Assembly (NCBI RefSeq): GCF_001442615.1
Contig: NZ_LMXN01000001.1
Coordinates: 310,001 to 374,000 of the forward strand
Origin: Algoriphagus resistens
Lineage (GTDB): Bacteria > Bacteroidota > Bacteroidia > Cytophagales > Cyclobacteriaceae
DNA: 64,000 nucleotides
Direction of reading: 5' to 3'
Positions 28,344 through 38,214 of this stretch are shown here, piece by piece; position 1 is the stretch's first letter, and the number at the start of each line of letters is the position of its first letter. The notes beneath the pieces are model-generated. The model was not told the DNA's origin and did not search any database. It saw nothing but the letters and a program-made list of their open reading frames with translations. The translations under genes and the position numbers were made by a program.

Positions 28344-28433
28344 GAGTAGGGTTAAGGTTTGAAATCAAACTACAAAATAGGGATTAAGGCAAAGAAAATC
28401 ATAAGAAGGTGGGGGCAGGCTAAAAATAAAAAA

Positions 28434-28453
28434 CCTCCCGATATATCGGGAGG
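28434..28453 (-). terminator. Terminator of tRNA-Leu
   Basis: Perfect 20-bp palindrome CCTCCCGATATATCGGGAGG followed on the minus strand by TTTTTTATTTTTA, 6 bp past the tRNA 3' end. Confidence 0.88.
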
Positions 28454-28459
28454 CCAGTG

Positions 28460-28541
28460 TGCGGATAGAGGGACTCGAACCCCCATGCCTTACGGCGCTA
28501 GATCCTAAGTCTAGTGCGTCTACCAATTTCGCCACATCCGC
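28460..28541 (-). tRNA. tRNA-Leu(UAG)
   Basis: An 82-nt cloverleaf on the minus strand. Acceptor GCGGATG pairs with TATCCGC, D-arm GCGAAATTGGTAGACGC, anticodon stem CTAGA/TCTAG around the loop CTTAGGA (anticodon TAG), a long variable arm CGCCGTAAGGCA typical of class II tRNAs, and T-loop TTCGAGT. CCA is not encoded. Confidence 0.95.
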
Positions 28542-28748
28542 AGCTGTTTTTATTGGGATGCAATGTTAGCGATTCTAGGTTTTAAATAATATAAAATGAC
28601 TCTTTAATGTGTCTGAAATTGATTTGAAATTACAGAACTTATTCATTTTCAACAGATTTATTTTTTCAGGTTGAAAGGTGTTAAAGCCACTCTTAAAATT
28701 TTAAATTTTTTTCTCCCTTTGTAGGAACTTTTGGGGAAGTTCTGTGAT

Positions 28749-28758
28749 TGAACGTTCA
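28749..28758. promoter_or_regulatory. Palindromic operator candidate before the TetR gene
   Basis: Perfect 10-bp palindrome TGAACGTTCA, 16 bp before the TetR ATG. Such short palindromes are typical of TetR autoregulation. A second weak inverted repeat, GAACTTTTGGGGAAGTTC, lies just upstream (about 28725-28743). Confidence 0.5.
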
Positions 28759-28774
28759 TTCATCCTCTAAATCC

Positions 28775-29353
28775 ATGCATAATTTGCTAGATAAAAAGAA
28801 GTGTATTATCCTAAGCGCACTAGATTTAATCCAGGAGCATGGCTTTCATGCAAGTCCTGTAAGTCAGGTGGCCAAGAATGCCGGCGTCGCTTCGGGCACT
28901 ATTTATACCTATTTTGAAAATAAGGAAGCATTGATCATAGGTATCTTTGAGTATGTAACCGAAGAAATAAGAAAATATGTCTCAAAGGGAGACGATACTA
29001 ACTTGAGCTTTAAAGACAGATTTTATAATTATTGGAAAAATCTTACAGATTTTTATGAACTAAACCCCTCTATTCATCGGTTTTACGATCAGTTTTTGAA
29101 TTCACCATTTAATTCAGAAGAGATGCAGATTAAATCCAATGTCTGGCATGATTTCTCTCATGGTTTTTTTGAATCGGGAATTAAACAAGGAGAAATCAAA
29201 GCACTAAACCCAATTGTGCTTTCTATTTTGGTGAATACAAATGTGAATTCGATTGTCCGTATCAAGCGGAATTTTAAAAATAAACTTGCCAGAAACAACA
29301 TGGATCTGGATGAAATTTCCCATCTAATATGGGATGGGATCAAAGTAGAATAA
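28775..29353 (+). CDS. TetR/AcrR-family repressor of the efflux operon
   Basis: 192-aa regulator. The helix-turn-helix covers residues about 8-55: ILSALDLIQEHGFHASPVSQ, VAKNAGVASGTIYTYFENKE. The C-terminal ligand domain is alpha-helical and divergent. I use ATG 28775; the frame opens further upstream only with TTG through the operator palindrome. It is 43 bp before the TolC-like gene, so it very likely controls the downstream tripartite pump and itself. Confidence 0.88.
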   Translation: MHNLLDKKKCIILSALDLIQEHGFHASPVSQVAKNAGVASGTIYTYFENKEALIIGIFEYVTEEIRKYVSKGDDTNLSFKDRFYNYWKNLTDFYELNPSIHRFYDQFLNSPFNSEEMQIKSNVWHDFSHGFFESGIKQGEIKALNPIVLSILVNTNVNSIVRIKRNFKNKLARNNMDLDEISHLIWDGIKVE

Positions 29354-29396
29354 CCCAAGAACCTTTTTCAAACTAAACCAATTAATTATTACACAC

Positions 29397-30716
29397 ATGT
29401 TCAAAAAACGTTTACTGTTGGTCGGGCTACCTATTTTACTTCTTGCAAGTACCGCCTACAGCCAGGAAGAAGGAGAAGTGCCCCAAGGGGTATTGACTCT
29501 GGAGGAGGTGGTTGAATTTGCGCTGGTCCAAAGCCCGATCATCAGGCAGGCACAAATCGATCAAGAAATTGGAGATCATGATATCAAATCAAATCTGGCT
29601 GATTGGTATCCACAGATAACCGCCTCTGCCGCTGGGGCCTATAATATCAAGCTTCAGCAGCAGATTATTGGGGATCAGCTGATTACTTTTGGCCAGCCGT
29701 ACAATTCAAATATTTTGTTGCAGGCTGACCAAACATTGTTCAACCGGGACCAGCTTTTTGCTTCGAAGACCTCAAAGTATTACCGTCAGCAGCTACAGCA
29801 GGTTACTGAGAATGCCAAGATTAATACTGTGGTAGATGTGAGTAAGGCTTTTTATTCTATTCTATTATCTGAAGAGCAGCTGAAAATCCTGGATCAAAAT
29901 CTGGACCGTTTAGAGAAGCAGTACAAAGATGCATATAGCAGGTTTGAGGCAGGCTTGGTGGATAAGACGGATTATCAGCGTGCCTCTATTGCCTTGACCA
30001 ATGTGAAAAGCGACCGGAACCGGGTTGCCAATTCCTTTGAGGCAAAATATGATTACCTGAAGCAATTGATGGGATATCCCGATAGTTTGAATTTTACCAT
30101 TGAATACGATCTTCAGGGAGCAGCGGGGAGCATAGCTGAGGATGCTGCCGATCCATTGATTCTTGAGAACCGCGTGGAGTACAAACTTCTGCAAACCCAG
30201 CAGACTCTTAATGAAATCCAGACTGGGTATGAAAAATGGAATTACCTACCTCAACTGTCTGCCTATTATAGGTATAACTGGAACTACTTCAATTCAGAGT
30301 TCTCCAACCTTTACAAGGCAGCCTATCCGATTTCAGCAGTGGGACTTAATTTATCCGTGCCGATTTTTCAAGGAGGAAAGCGCATTCACAAAGTGAAGTC
30401 TGCCCAACTTCAGGTAGAGCGTGGGAATGTTGAAATCGAAAATCTCAGCAACCAGATCAGGACTGAATATTCCTCGGCCCTTGCCGAGTACAACAGCAGT
30501 GTCTACGAATGGCAGCTGATCAGAGAGAATATGGAAATGGCCGAAGAAGTATACAACATCATCAAGATGCAATACGATGAAGGAATCAAAGCTTACGTGG
30601 AATTAGTCGTAGCAGAGACCGACCTTCAAACAGCCCAAATCAACCATATTAACGCTTTTTATCAGGTTTTGGAGGACAAGTTAGACCTTCAGAAGGCTTT
30701 AGGCACAATTAATTAA
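29397..30716 (+). CDS. TolC-like outer-membrane efflux protein
   Basis: Outer-membrane channel of the tripartite pump, 439 aa. Signal peptide about residues 1-22 (…LASTAYSQ). Two OEP repeats of long helices: LTLEEVVEFALVQSPIIRQA, ASIALTNVKSDRNRVANSFE and, in the second half, NLSVPIFQGGKRIHKVKSAQ and YDEGIKAYVELVVAETDLQT. This matches the TolC family pattern of paired hairpins. Order TetR-TolC-MFP-RND shows it works with the next two genes. Confidence 0.92.
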   Translation: MFKKRLLLVGLPILLLASTAYSQEEGEVPQGVLTLEEVVEFALVQSPIIRQAQIDQEIGDHDIKSNLADWYPQITASAAGAYNIKLQQQIIGDQLITFGQPYNSNILLQADQTLFNRDQLFASKTSKYYRQQLQQVTENAKINTVVDVSKAFYSILLSEEQLKILDQNLDRLEKQYKDAYSRFEAGLVDKTDYQRASIALTNVKSDRNRVANSFEAKYDYLKQLMGYPDSLNFTIEYDLQGAAGSIAEDAADPLILENRVEYKLLQTQQTLNEIQTGYEKWNYLPQLSAYYRYNWNYFNSEFSNLYKAAYPISAVGLNLSVPIFQGGKRIHKVKSAQLQVERGNVEIENLSNQIRTEYSSALAEYNSSVYEWQLIRENMEMAEEVYNIIKMQYDEGIKAYVELVVAETDLQTAQINHINAFYQVLEDKLDLQKALGTIN

Positions 30717-30744
30717 TTAGAACCAGCTTAAAATTTTATATCAC

Positions 30745-31857
30745 ATGAACTTATCATACAAACTTGTAGCTTTTTCAGCCCTGGTTTTAGCAGGGTTTTC
30801 TTGCGGCCAAAAGCAACAGGCGGCGCAGCAAGCTCCGGCAGCCACCGCGGTCACGACTTATACCTTGGCGAAAAAATCCGTGACTGGGCTAGATCAATAT
30901 CCAGCTACGCTGGTTCCTCTCAATGAAATAGAGATACGTCCTCAAATAGGGGGATACATCACCAATATTTATGTTCAAGACGGACAAGAAGTAAAAAAGG
31001 GGCAGAAGCTTTACGAAATCGACCGAAGCAAATATGCAGCGTCGGTCCAGCAGGCGAATGCTTTGGTTCAGAGTGCTGAGGCAAATCTGGCCAGGTTGGA
31101 AAAAGACTACGATCGCTATAAAAGGTTGGATGCTGAAGATGCGATAGCAAAACAGACATTGGATCATGCACATACCGAAGTCTTGAATGCCCAGGCACAA
31201 TTAAGTTCAGCGAAAGCACAGTATGAATCAGCTTCTACGGATTTCAACTATTCGGTTTTAGTGGCTCCATTTGATGGGACTGTCGGAATTTCCCAGGTAA
31301 GACTTGGCACGCAGGTTTCTCCAGGTCAGCCACTTCTGAACACGTTATCTTCTAACGATCCGATGGCTTTGAATTTTGTCATTAATGAAAGGGAGATACC
31401 CAGATTCAACAAGCTCCTAAAAGCGGAAGAAAAGCCGGACTCACTCTTCAGAATAAAATTCAGCGATGGAAGCATATATCCGTATAACGGAAAATTCACA
31501 ACCATAGACAGAGCTGTGGGGAGACAATCCGGTACAATAAATTTACGGGTTCAATTTCCAAATCCAGACCGTGAACTTATCGCAGGGATGACTGTCAATC
31601 TGATGGTTCTAAATGAAGACATCGGTGAGCAACTGGTGATTCCTTACCGAGCAGTAACTGAACAAATGGGAGAATACTTTGTATATGTAGTCCAGCAGGA
31701 CAATACTGTAAAGCAGCAAAATATAATCCTGGGGACGCAGATAGGCGATAGCATCGTTGTGAGAAGTGGCGTACAGGAAGGTGCCAAAATAGTGGTCACT
31801 GGAATCCAAAAACTACGTGAAGGAGCCCAGATTACTGAGCAAACCGCTGCCCAATAA
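30745..31857 (+). CDS. RND efflux periplasmic adaptor (membrane fusion lipoprotein)
   Basis: 370-aa adaptor that links the inner-membrane pump to the TolC channel. N-terminal lipoprotein signal with lipobox AGFSC (Cys about residue 20). The lipoyl half-motif PQIGGYITNIYVQDGQEVKK is followed by an alpha-hairpin (YAASVQQANALVQSAEANLA ...), the second lipoyl half SVLVAPFDGTVG and the beta-barrel. It starts 28 bp after the TolC stop. Confidence 0.92.
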   Translation: MNLSYKLVAFSALVLAGFSCGQKQQAAQQAPAATAVTTYTLAKKSVTGLDQYPATLVPLNEIEIRPQIGGYITNIYVQDGQEVKKGQKLYEIDRSKYAASVQQANALVQSAEANLARLEKDYDRYKRLDAEDAIAKQTLDHAHTEVLNAQAQLSSAKAQYESASTDFNYSVLVAPFDGTVGISQVRLGTQVSPGQPLLNTLSSNDPMALNFVINEREIPRFNKLLKAEEKPDSLFRIKFSDGSIYPYNGKFTTIDRAVGRQSGTINLRVQFPNPDRELIAGMTVNLMVLNEDIGEQLVIPYRAVTEQMGEYFVYVVQQDNTVKQQNIILGTQIGDSIVVRSGVQEGAKIVVTGIQKLREGAQITEQTAAQ

Positions 31858-31888
31858 ATCGTTTTTCAATTAGACTTGAATTTAAATA

Positions 31889-34800
31889 ATGATATCAGAC
31901 GTATTTATAAAACGACCAGTAACAGCAATGGTGATCTCGATCGTCATCGTGCTGGTCGGTGTTTTGGCGATTTTGAATCTGCCCGTCACGCAGTACCCGG
32001 ATATTACCCCTCCAGTGGTATCAGTTTCGGCGAATTATACCGGAGCAGATGCCAAGACTGTGGAACAAACGGTAGCTACGCCTATTGAGACGCAGGTAAA
32101 TGGTACCCCGGGAATGGCTTACATTTCTTCGAATAACACAAGTACGGGCCAGATGCAGATGAATGTCACCTTCGAGGTGGGAACAGACATCAATATAGCT
32201 ACTTTGGACGTACAGAATAGGGTTTCCATCGCCGAGCCATCTCTTCCGGAGGCAGTTCGACGATTGGGTGTCACTGTGAGAAAGAGAAACCCATCTATTA
32301 TGATGGTGTTGAGTATTACCTCTCCTGAAGGAACGCATGATTCTAAGTTCCTTTCCAACTATGCTAATATCTTCATCAAGGATGCGCTTTTGCGTGTAAA
32401 TGGCGTCGGTGATATTACGGCAATCGGTCAGGATTTCAGTATGCGGGTTTGGCTGAAGCCTGATAAACTCGCCCAATACGGGATCACTGCGCGGGAAGTA
32501 ACGGCTGCTATCCAGGAGCAAAATCTTCAGGTAGCAGCGGGAACAGTAGGAAGCATGCCGCAGTACGATACCCAGGCATTTGAGTATCCGATCACTGTAA
32601 ACGGCCGACTGGAAAGAGCGGAGGAATTTGACGATATCGTGTTGCGGACAAACCCGGAAGACGGTTCGTTGGTCTACCTGAAGGATGTAGCCAGAATTGA
32701 ACTGGGACAATTTGACTATGGTAGATATTCAACCTTAGATGGAGAGGAAGCTGCCATTTTGCTGGTCTACCAAGCCCCGGGGAGTAATGCCCTGGAAACT
32801 GCAGAAGGGGTGTATGCAGCCTTGGATGAGTTGAAGAAAAGTTTCCCTACAGACATGACTTATACAGTTCCCTTTGAATCTGTTTCTGTGGTGGAAGTTT
32901 CGATTAATGAGGTAATGCACACATTCGTGGAGGCATTGATTCTCGTGATCGTCGTGGTATTCTTATTCCTGCAAAGCTGGAGAGCGACTTTGGTTCCTGT
33001 ACTTGCTATTCCGGTTTCCATTATCGGGACCTTTATTTTCTTCCCTCTTCTCGGGTTCACGATCAATACGCTGACGCTTTTTGGTTTCGTGTTGGCGATT
33101 GGTATTGTGGTGGATGACGCCATTGTGGTTGTGGAAGCCGTGCAGCATTACATTGATTCGAAGAAGATATCCGCCAAAGAAGCCACTCGCTTGGCAATGA
33201 AGGACATCACAGCCCCGGTTATTGCGATAGCGTTGATTTTGGCAGCGGTGTTTATTCCTGTAGGGTTTATTCCCGGGATCGTTGGTAGGATGTACCAGCA
33301 GTTTGCGATTACCATTGCGATCTCTGTATTGATCTCTGCGTTTGTGGCGTTGAGTTTGACCCCAGCATTATGTACGTTGCTGCTTAAACCTTCTGAAGTG
33401 AATGAGCATGGCAAAGGGCTGAACAAGTTTTTCTACAAATTCAATTTATGGTTTGAGCGGACTACTGCAAGCTATACCAACGGGGTGAGAAACAGCATTA
33501 AGAGGGCTCCTCTGATGTTGATTTTGCTTATCTGTATTTTTGCAGGAACATTCGGGTTATTCCAAACCAAACCAACGGGATTCTTACCTACAGAGGATGA
33601 AGGAAGATTGTATGTGACACTGCAATTGCCAGAAGGAGCTGCCAGTAACAGAACTCAGGCGGTGATGCAGAAAATGAACACTATTCTGGAAGAAACCGAA
33701 GGAATCAACCACGTAACTGGTATCGGGGGATTGAATGTGATCAATTTCTCTTTCAAACCAAATGCAGCAACTTTCTTTGTACAGATGGATCCTTGGGATG
33801 ACCGAAAAGAACCTGCTTTACAGCTTGGAGGGATGTTGGCCACATTGAACCAGAAATTTGCAGCCATTACCGAAGGGAGTATTGTGGTAGTACCACCTCC
33901 GGCTATTCCAGGTCTGGGAAGTACAGGTGGTTTCAGTTTTATGTTGGAGCAGCGATCTGCAGTGGGTGATATCAAAGAGTTTGAAGCAGCTATGGGACAG
34001 TTCCTGGCTGCCGCGAATCAGCGTCCTGAAATCGCAATGGCTTATAGTTTCTTTACTGCCAAAACCCCAGGTTACCATGTGACTGTGGACAGGGAAAAAG
34101 CCAAGAAACTAGGAGTTCCCCTGACTGAAATCTTTACGACCATGTCCAATTATATGGGTAGTTCCTATGTCAATGACTTCACCAGATACGGTAGAAACTT
34201 CCGCGTGGTGGCACAAGCTGATACAGCTTACCGTGCCGGCATTAATAACCTGCAACAATATTACGTGCAGAGTAGTGGGGGAGAGTCTGTGCCCCTGAGC
34301 GCTTTGGTGAGTTATGAGGTCGTGGAAAATGCACCGGTGATTTCCCACTATAATTTGTTCCGTTCTGCTGAAATCAACGGAAATGCAGCTCCTGGCTACA
34401 GTAGTGGACAGGCGCTGGCAGCTTTGGAAGAAGTAGCAGCCCAGACCTTACCTGCCGGCTATGGCTATGATTTCTCAGGGTTGAGTAGGGAAGAACTTTC
34501 TTCGGGGAGCAGTACTATCCTGATCTTTGCCTTGGCAATTGTGCTTGTTTCCCTGCTGTTGGCAGCCTTGTATGAAAGTTGGTCAGTACCATTTTCAGTC
34601 TTGCTGGCCTTGCCACTGGGAGCATTTGGGGCGATCATCGCACTTCATTTCTTGCCAAAGTTGGACAACAACGTCTATGCGCAGATTGGTCTGATTACCC
34701 TGATTGGTTTGGCTGCAAAAAATGCCATTCTGATTGTGGAGTTTGCCAAGGAGCGTGTGGATGTAGGGATGCCATTACTTCAGGCGACTTTGGAAGCTGT

Positions 34801-35062
34801 GAAATTGAGGCTTCGACCGATTATCATGACCTCGCTGGCCTTTATTCTCGGTGTGGTTCCTTTGGCTATTTCCAATGGAGCCGGCGCCGTGGCAAGGCAG
34901 ACTATTGGGTTTACGGTGATCGGAGGGATGCTTGCAGCTACTTTCCTGGCAATTTTCTTTGTGCCGGTGCTGTATGTGGTGATTACTAAAATCGCCTATG
35001 GCAAAAAGACCTTGGCAGAACTAGAAGCCAATTATGATCCGAGTAAGCATGAGAATCACTGA
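31889..35062 (+). CDS. RND multidrug efflux transporter (AcrB/HAE1 family)
   Basis: Inner-membrane proton-driven pump of 1057 aa with 12 helices and two large periplasmic loops. The start FIKRPVTAMVISIVIVLVGV with QYPDITPPVVSVSANYTGAD is typical HAE1. The proton-relay Asp pair is in FVLAIGIVVDDAIVVVEAVQ (helix 4), with conserved motifs in the second half such as LAALYESWSVPF and GLAAKNAILIVEFAKE. A strong terminator follows. The operon order with TetR suggests inducible export of drugs, bile-like or lipophilic compounds; substrate unknown. Confidence 0.95.
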   Translation: MISDVFIKRPVTAMVISIVIVLVGVLAILNLPVTQYPDITPPVVSVSANYTGADAKTVEQTVATPIETQVNGTPGMAYISSNNTSTGQMQMNVTFEVGTDINIATLDVQNRVSIAEPSLPEAVRRLGVTVRKRNPSIMMVLSITSPEGTHDSKFLSNYANIFIKDALLRVNGVGDITAIGQDFSMRVWLKPDKLAQYGITAREVTAAIQEQNLQVAAGTVGSMPQYDTQAFEYPITVNGRLERAEEFDDIVLRTNPEDGSLVYLKDVARIELGQFDYGRYSTLDGEEAAILLVYQAPGSNALETAEGVYAALDELKKSFPTDMTYTVPFESVSVVEVSINEVMHTFVEALILVIVVVFLFLQSWRATLVPVLAIPVSIIGTFIFFPLLGFTINTLTLFGFVLAIGIVVDDAIVVVEAVQHYIDSKKISAKEATRLAMKDITAPVIAIALILAAVFIPVGFIPGIVGRMYQQFAITIAISVLISAFVALSLTPALCTLLLKPSEVNEHGKGLNKFFYKFNLWFERTTASYTNGVRNSIKRAPLMLILLICIFAGTFGLFQTKPTGFLPTEDEGRLYVTLQLPEGAASNRTQAVMQKMNTILEETEGINHVTGIGGLNVINFSFKPNAATFFVQMDPWDDRKEPALQLGGMLATLNQKFAAITEGSIVVVPPPAIPGLGSTGGFSFMLEQRSAVGDIKEFEAAMGQFLAAANQRPEIAMAYSFFTAKTPGYHVTVDREKAKKLGVPLTEIFTTMSNYMGSSYVNDFTRYGRNFRVVAQADTAYRAGINNLQQYYVQSSGGESVPLSALVSYEVVENAPVISHYNLFRSAEINGNAAPGYSSGQALAALEEVAAQTLPAGYGYDFSGLSREELSSGSSTILIFALAIVLVSLLLAALYESWSVPFSVLLALPLGAFGAIIALHFLPKLDNNVYAQIGLITLIGLAAKNAILIVEFAKERVDVGMPLLQATLEAVKLRLRPIIMTSLAFILGVVPLAISNGAGAVARQTIGFTVIGGMLAATFLAIFFVPVLYVVITKIAYGKKTLAELEANYDPSKHENH

Positions 35063-35083
35063 GTAGACAATAATTAAAAATAT

Positions 35084-35123
35084 AAAGCCCCCAGAAAGTG
35101 AAGAGTTTTTGGGGGCTTTTTTT
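35084..35123 (+). terminator. Terminator of the RND operon
   Basis: Stem AAAGCCCCCA...TGGGGGCTTT with further A/T pairs, followed by seven T; 21 bp past the pump's stop codon. Confidence 0.92.
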
Positions 35124-35718
35124 GTTGTTAACCGTTGAGGATTTCGCGGAAGGAGCAAATTGATTTTATCCTGTTTCTCCAGAAGCAGAATAAATAGAGT
35201 TTGAGCTCGCTAATCAGAGATTTTCTATGTTTTTTAGCCCAAATGCATTGACATACGAATGTAGTTAGGATTGAAAACCCTGGAATAAAGCTTCGAAATT
35301 GCAAATCTCAAAGAACGGAATCTTCGAGGATTTTCGTAGGCGAACTGGAACTGGCAATGAATTGTATGCAGTTTAGCCAGCCGTGGTTTATGCAATTTTA
35401 AAATCCAATTCATTCATTTGCACACTAAATCGGACATTAGCTTTTAATGCTTGAAATACATTTAAAACAGTTTCGATTGTTACGTTTTTAGTATTTCGTT
35501 CCAATTTAGGGATTTGCGATTTCTGGACTCTGATTAATTCTCACCTATCGGGAGCCACAGATTTTTAGAACCTTTGACTGTTTGTAAAACCGATATCATC
35601 GGAACCTGATGTTTGTTCCCATAGGTAGCTACGTGAGATACTCCAAGAGTACTTTGCTTAAGGGCTGATTTTGGAACCTGGAAACATTCAACTTCTCGAT
35701 AAGATGAATATAGGCTAT
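35124..35718. other. Intergenic stretch with gene debris
   Basis: No intact gene in about 600 bp. It contains the antitoxin-like remnant described separately (35388-35540) and, right of it, further minus-strand readable text (QTVKGSKNLWLPI near 35570) that may be the end of the paired toxin gene. The rest shows no feature. Confidence 0.5.
35388..35540 (-). pseudogene. C-terminal remnant of an XRE/HigA-type antitoxin
   Basis: 51 codons on the minus strand read ELIRVQKSQIPKLERNTKNV, TIETVLNVFQALKANVRFSV and end QMNELDFKIA-stop. The VxKSQIxKxERN...xxxTxxxVFxALxAxVxF pattern is the recognition helix and following helices of Xre-type antitoxins that sit beside HigB/RelE-type toxins. The first half of the domain and a start codon are absent, so it is a remnant. 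Confidence 0.55.
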
Positions 35719-36483
35719 TTACTCCCAGATTCCATTTCCTTCCGTCAGAATGACAGGCGCGCCATCAGTGATCAAAATGGTCTGCTCATGCTGGGTGACG
35801 TATCCACCTTTATTTCCCACCAGTGTCCATCCATCATTCCGCTCTACAGCTATGGTAGAATGGGTGGAGATAAAAGTTTCAATGGCTACCGTCGTATTTT
35901 TCTTAAAACGTTCCCGGTTGGATTTTACCCTATAATTGAGAATGTCTGAAGGCTCTTCATGCAAGCTTCTGCCCACACCATGGCCCGCCAGGTTTTTAAG
36001 GGTCTTATACCCTGATTTTCTGGCTTCGGTTTCTATCAAATGACCGATGTCAGCTATTTTTACCCCACTTTTGATAGCGCTTATGGCTTTATACAGGATG
36101 TGTTTGGAGGCATCCACAAGAGGTTGATGATTATGAATATCTTTTCCAATTACGAAAGAGCCCCCATTGTCAGCCCAAAACCCATTGAGTTCGGCAGATA
36201 CATCAATATTGATCAAATCCCCTTCTTTCAGTCGTATTTTCTCTGAGGGAATTCCGTGTGCGGCCACTTCGTTCACACTGATGCAGGAGTAACCCGGAAA
36301 TCCATAGGTTTCATAAGGGGCTGATTTGGCACCATAACTCTTTAAAATGCCTCCTCCATATTCGTCCAGTTCTTTGGTGGACATCCCCACTTTGGCATAT
36401 TCTCTCATCAGTTTCAGGGTGGTTCCTACCACTTCACTGATGCGCTTCATTCCGATTAACTCTGATTCTTTGGTGATGGACAT
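35719..36483 (-). CDS. map: Methionine aminopeptidase type I
   Basis: Removes the initiator methionine from nascent proteins. 254 aa. Metal ligands: Asp in INIDVSAELNGFWADNG (two Asp), His in AGHGVGRSLHEEP, Glu in AIETFIST and Glu in QHEQTILI. The substrate His is in SVNEVAAHGIPS. Start MSITKESELIGMKRISEVV is typical. It is isolated from the ribosomal protein operon where a second map copy is often found, so it may be an accessory paralogue. Confidence 0.92.
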   Translation of the reverse strand: MSITKESELIGMKRISEVVGTTLKLMREYAKVGMSTKELDEYGGGILKSYGAKSAPYETYGFPGYSCISVNEVAAHGIPSEKIRLKEGDLINIDVSAELNGFWADNGGSFVIGKDIHNHQPLVDASKHILYKAISAIKSGVKIADIGHLIETEARKSGYKTLKNLAGHGVGRSLHEEPSDILNYRVKSNRERFKKNTTVAIETFISTHSTIAVERNDGWTLVGNKGGYVTQHEQTILITDGAPVILTEGNGIWE

Positions 36484-36505
36484 ATTTTTTTGATTCTACT
36501 GATTT

Positions 36506-36802
36506 TCATTCGAGCTTCCTAAGCTCAATAACGCTGCAATTGATTCCATAAGAACAGTTTTTATTTCTACCAAGTTCTTTATATTTTATTGTCACCCGGT
36601 CTCCTGATGTATAGGAGATTACCTCTTTTAAATTGACGATTAATGTATCTCCATTATCTAGGTGTATTTGTTCGGCGCAATAATACAGGCCACCACTAAG
36701 CCAGAGTTTACCTTTTTCTGTCTTTATGATATCTTCGCTATCGGAATTGCAGGATAATAGTGCCAAAGATACAGCTAACATCAACATGATATTATTTTTC
36801 AT
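36506..36802 (-). CDS. Small lipoprotein of unknown function
   Basis: 98 aa from ATG 36802 with a lipoprotein signal (MKNNIMLMLAVSLALLSCNS, lipobox LLSC). The frame extends 9 codons upstream through an ATG, which would weaken the signal, so I prefer the inner start. The mature part is small, with two Cys near the end (NKNCSYGINCSV) and another in YYCAEQ. No family recognised. It is 22 bp upstream of map on the same strand. Confidence 0.6.
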   Translation of the reverse strand: MKNNIMLMLAVSLALLSCNSDSEDIIKTEKGKLWLSGGLYYCAEQIHLDNGDTLIVNLKEVISYTSGDRVTIKYKELGRNKNCSYGINCSVIELRKLE

Positions 36803-36918
36803 AGTCTTCTGATCATTTAGTATCTGCATTTAAGATAGTTTATACTTCTCTTTGAAGTTCAATAAGGTGCTTATTGGCCTCCTTAAAAGATTTATTACTC
36901 ATCAGTTTTGAAATATTC

Positions 36919-38214
36919 TCAATCATTATCCAGCTTATAATTAGGCAGGGAAATACGCTTAACGAATATTATTCCATCAAACATTTCTGAGAATTTTTTA
37001 GTAACAAGGTATTTCTTTTTAGGGTTATATCCTGGACCTCCAAGACCTAATTGTCTGCTTTCTTTATCGAAAAAGTTTGTTGGGTCGCTGCTTATTGCCT
37101 CTTTCATGTCAATAAAGTAAATGTCATTAGCTGCCTTGAAAAGTGTTTCTGCGTATGTTTTTCGATAGGGCCTGGATATAGGATATACATTCCAAACAGC
37201 TGGTTTGTTTTTTTTGAAAATATAGCCACCTAGTTCACCTGCTCCAAAATCAAAACCAACAGAATAATAGTCATTTTTAAAATACTCTTTCAAGTGCCTG
37301 CCTAGATTTATCCAAGGCATACCGTAGTAATTGAAAGTCAGGTTGTTCACATGATCATTATGAGCCCATATAAAGGCCTTTCCGTTTTTGGTTTCATTAC
37401 CTACTATCCACTTCACATTCTCAAACATTTTCAAATCTCTTACTTCACTTTTCCGGGTTTTTAAATAAGTTGTGTGCTTGATTAAGTAATTTAGAGATCT
37501 TATAATCGATGAGAATTCCTGGTTGGTACTGTTTGCGGTTTTGGTTTGAAAATTTACTATGATCTGTTCAATTTCTTTAAGCTTGGGGATTTGATTTCCT
37601 GCCCAATCAGGTGTTGCACTATAGCCAACTGTTGAGCAACTGTCTGCAGTTGCAAGAAGGTTTTCGCTTACTGGGATTTTATAGGTTTTTACAAATTCAC
37701 GGACTTCCAAATTGATACCATTTCCACTCTGGATATCCATCCCGTAGAATCGGATTTGTTCTGCCGCAGGTTTGTTTAAGTTATAATCCCGCATCCATTT
37801 CAAAAGATCAACTACTTCTTTACAATGCCAGGGCATTATAGTAAAATTACCAACAATTGCATTAATATTTCCTTCTCCACCGCCTATCCATTCATTTACG
37901 GGAGCTTCGGTTTGATAGGCTTCCTCCATAATAAAGGCTTTAACATCTTGATTTTCTACTAAATACTTGAAGAATTTAGCCTTTATATCAAAGAATTCCT
38001 TTCCATGATGTGAAGCTTCCCCAAACCCAAAAATACGTGCTTGAGCAAATTTGACCGGAATATTGTCAGCAAAAATAACTAGCTCACTATCAGGATTTGC
38101 ATCTTCTATTTTTATAGAATTTTGATTAATCCAGGCTATAGTTTCTTCTTCTTGGGCATGAAGATAAGATGGAATAGAAATGAGAATTGATAGTAAAAGG
38201 ATTTTCATAGGCAT
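36919..38214 (-). CDS. Erythromycin-esterase-family protein, exported
   Basis: 431 aa with an N-terminal signal peptide (residues 3-20, …SYLHAQ). Ere-fold motifs: ARIFGFGEASHHGKEFFDIK carries the catalytic His and Glu, followed by IMEEAYQTEAPVNEWI, IRFYGMDIQSG and, later, IWAHNDHVNN. Ere enzymes open the macrolide lactone, but most chromosomal Bacteroidota members have unknown substrates and should not be called resistance genes. The export signal is unusual compared with cytosolic EreA/EreB. Confidence 0.82.
   Translation of the reverse strand: MPMKILLLSILISIPSYLHAQEEETIAWINQNSIKIEDANPDSELVIFADNIPVKFAQARIFGFGEASHHGKEFFDIKAKFFKYLVENQDVKAFIMEEAYQTEAPVNEWIGGGEGNINAIVGNFTIMPWHCKEVVDLLKWMRDYNLNKPAAEQIRFYGMDIQSGNGINLEVREFVKTYKIPVSENLLATADSCSTVGYSATPDWAGNQIPKLKEIEQIIVNFQTKTANSTNQEFSSIIRSLNYLIKHTTYLKTRKSEVRDLKMFENVKWIVGNETKNGKAFIWAHNDHVNNLTFNYYGMPWINLGRHLKEYFKNDYYSVGFDFGAGELGGYIFKKNKPAVWNVYPISRPYRKTYAETLFKAANDIYFIDMKEAISSDPTNFFDKESRQLGLGGPGYNPKKKYLVTKKFSEMFDGIIFVKRISLPNYKLDND

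Noticed and set aside
36919..38214. Macrolide resistance gene
   Set aside because: The Ere-like fold is clear, but it has an export signal and no resistance context, so substrate cannot be claimed.
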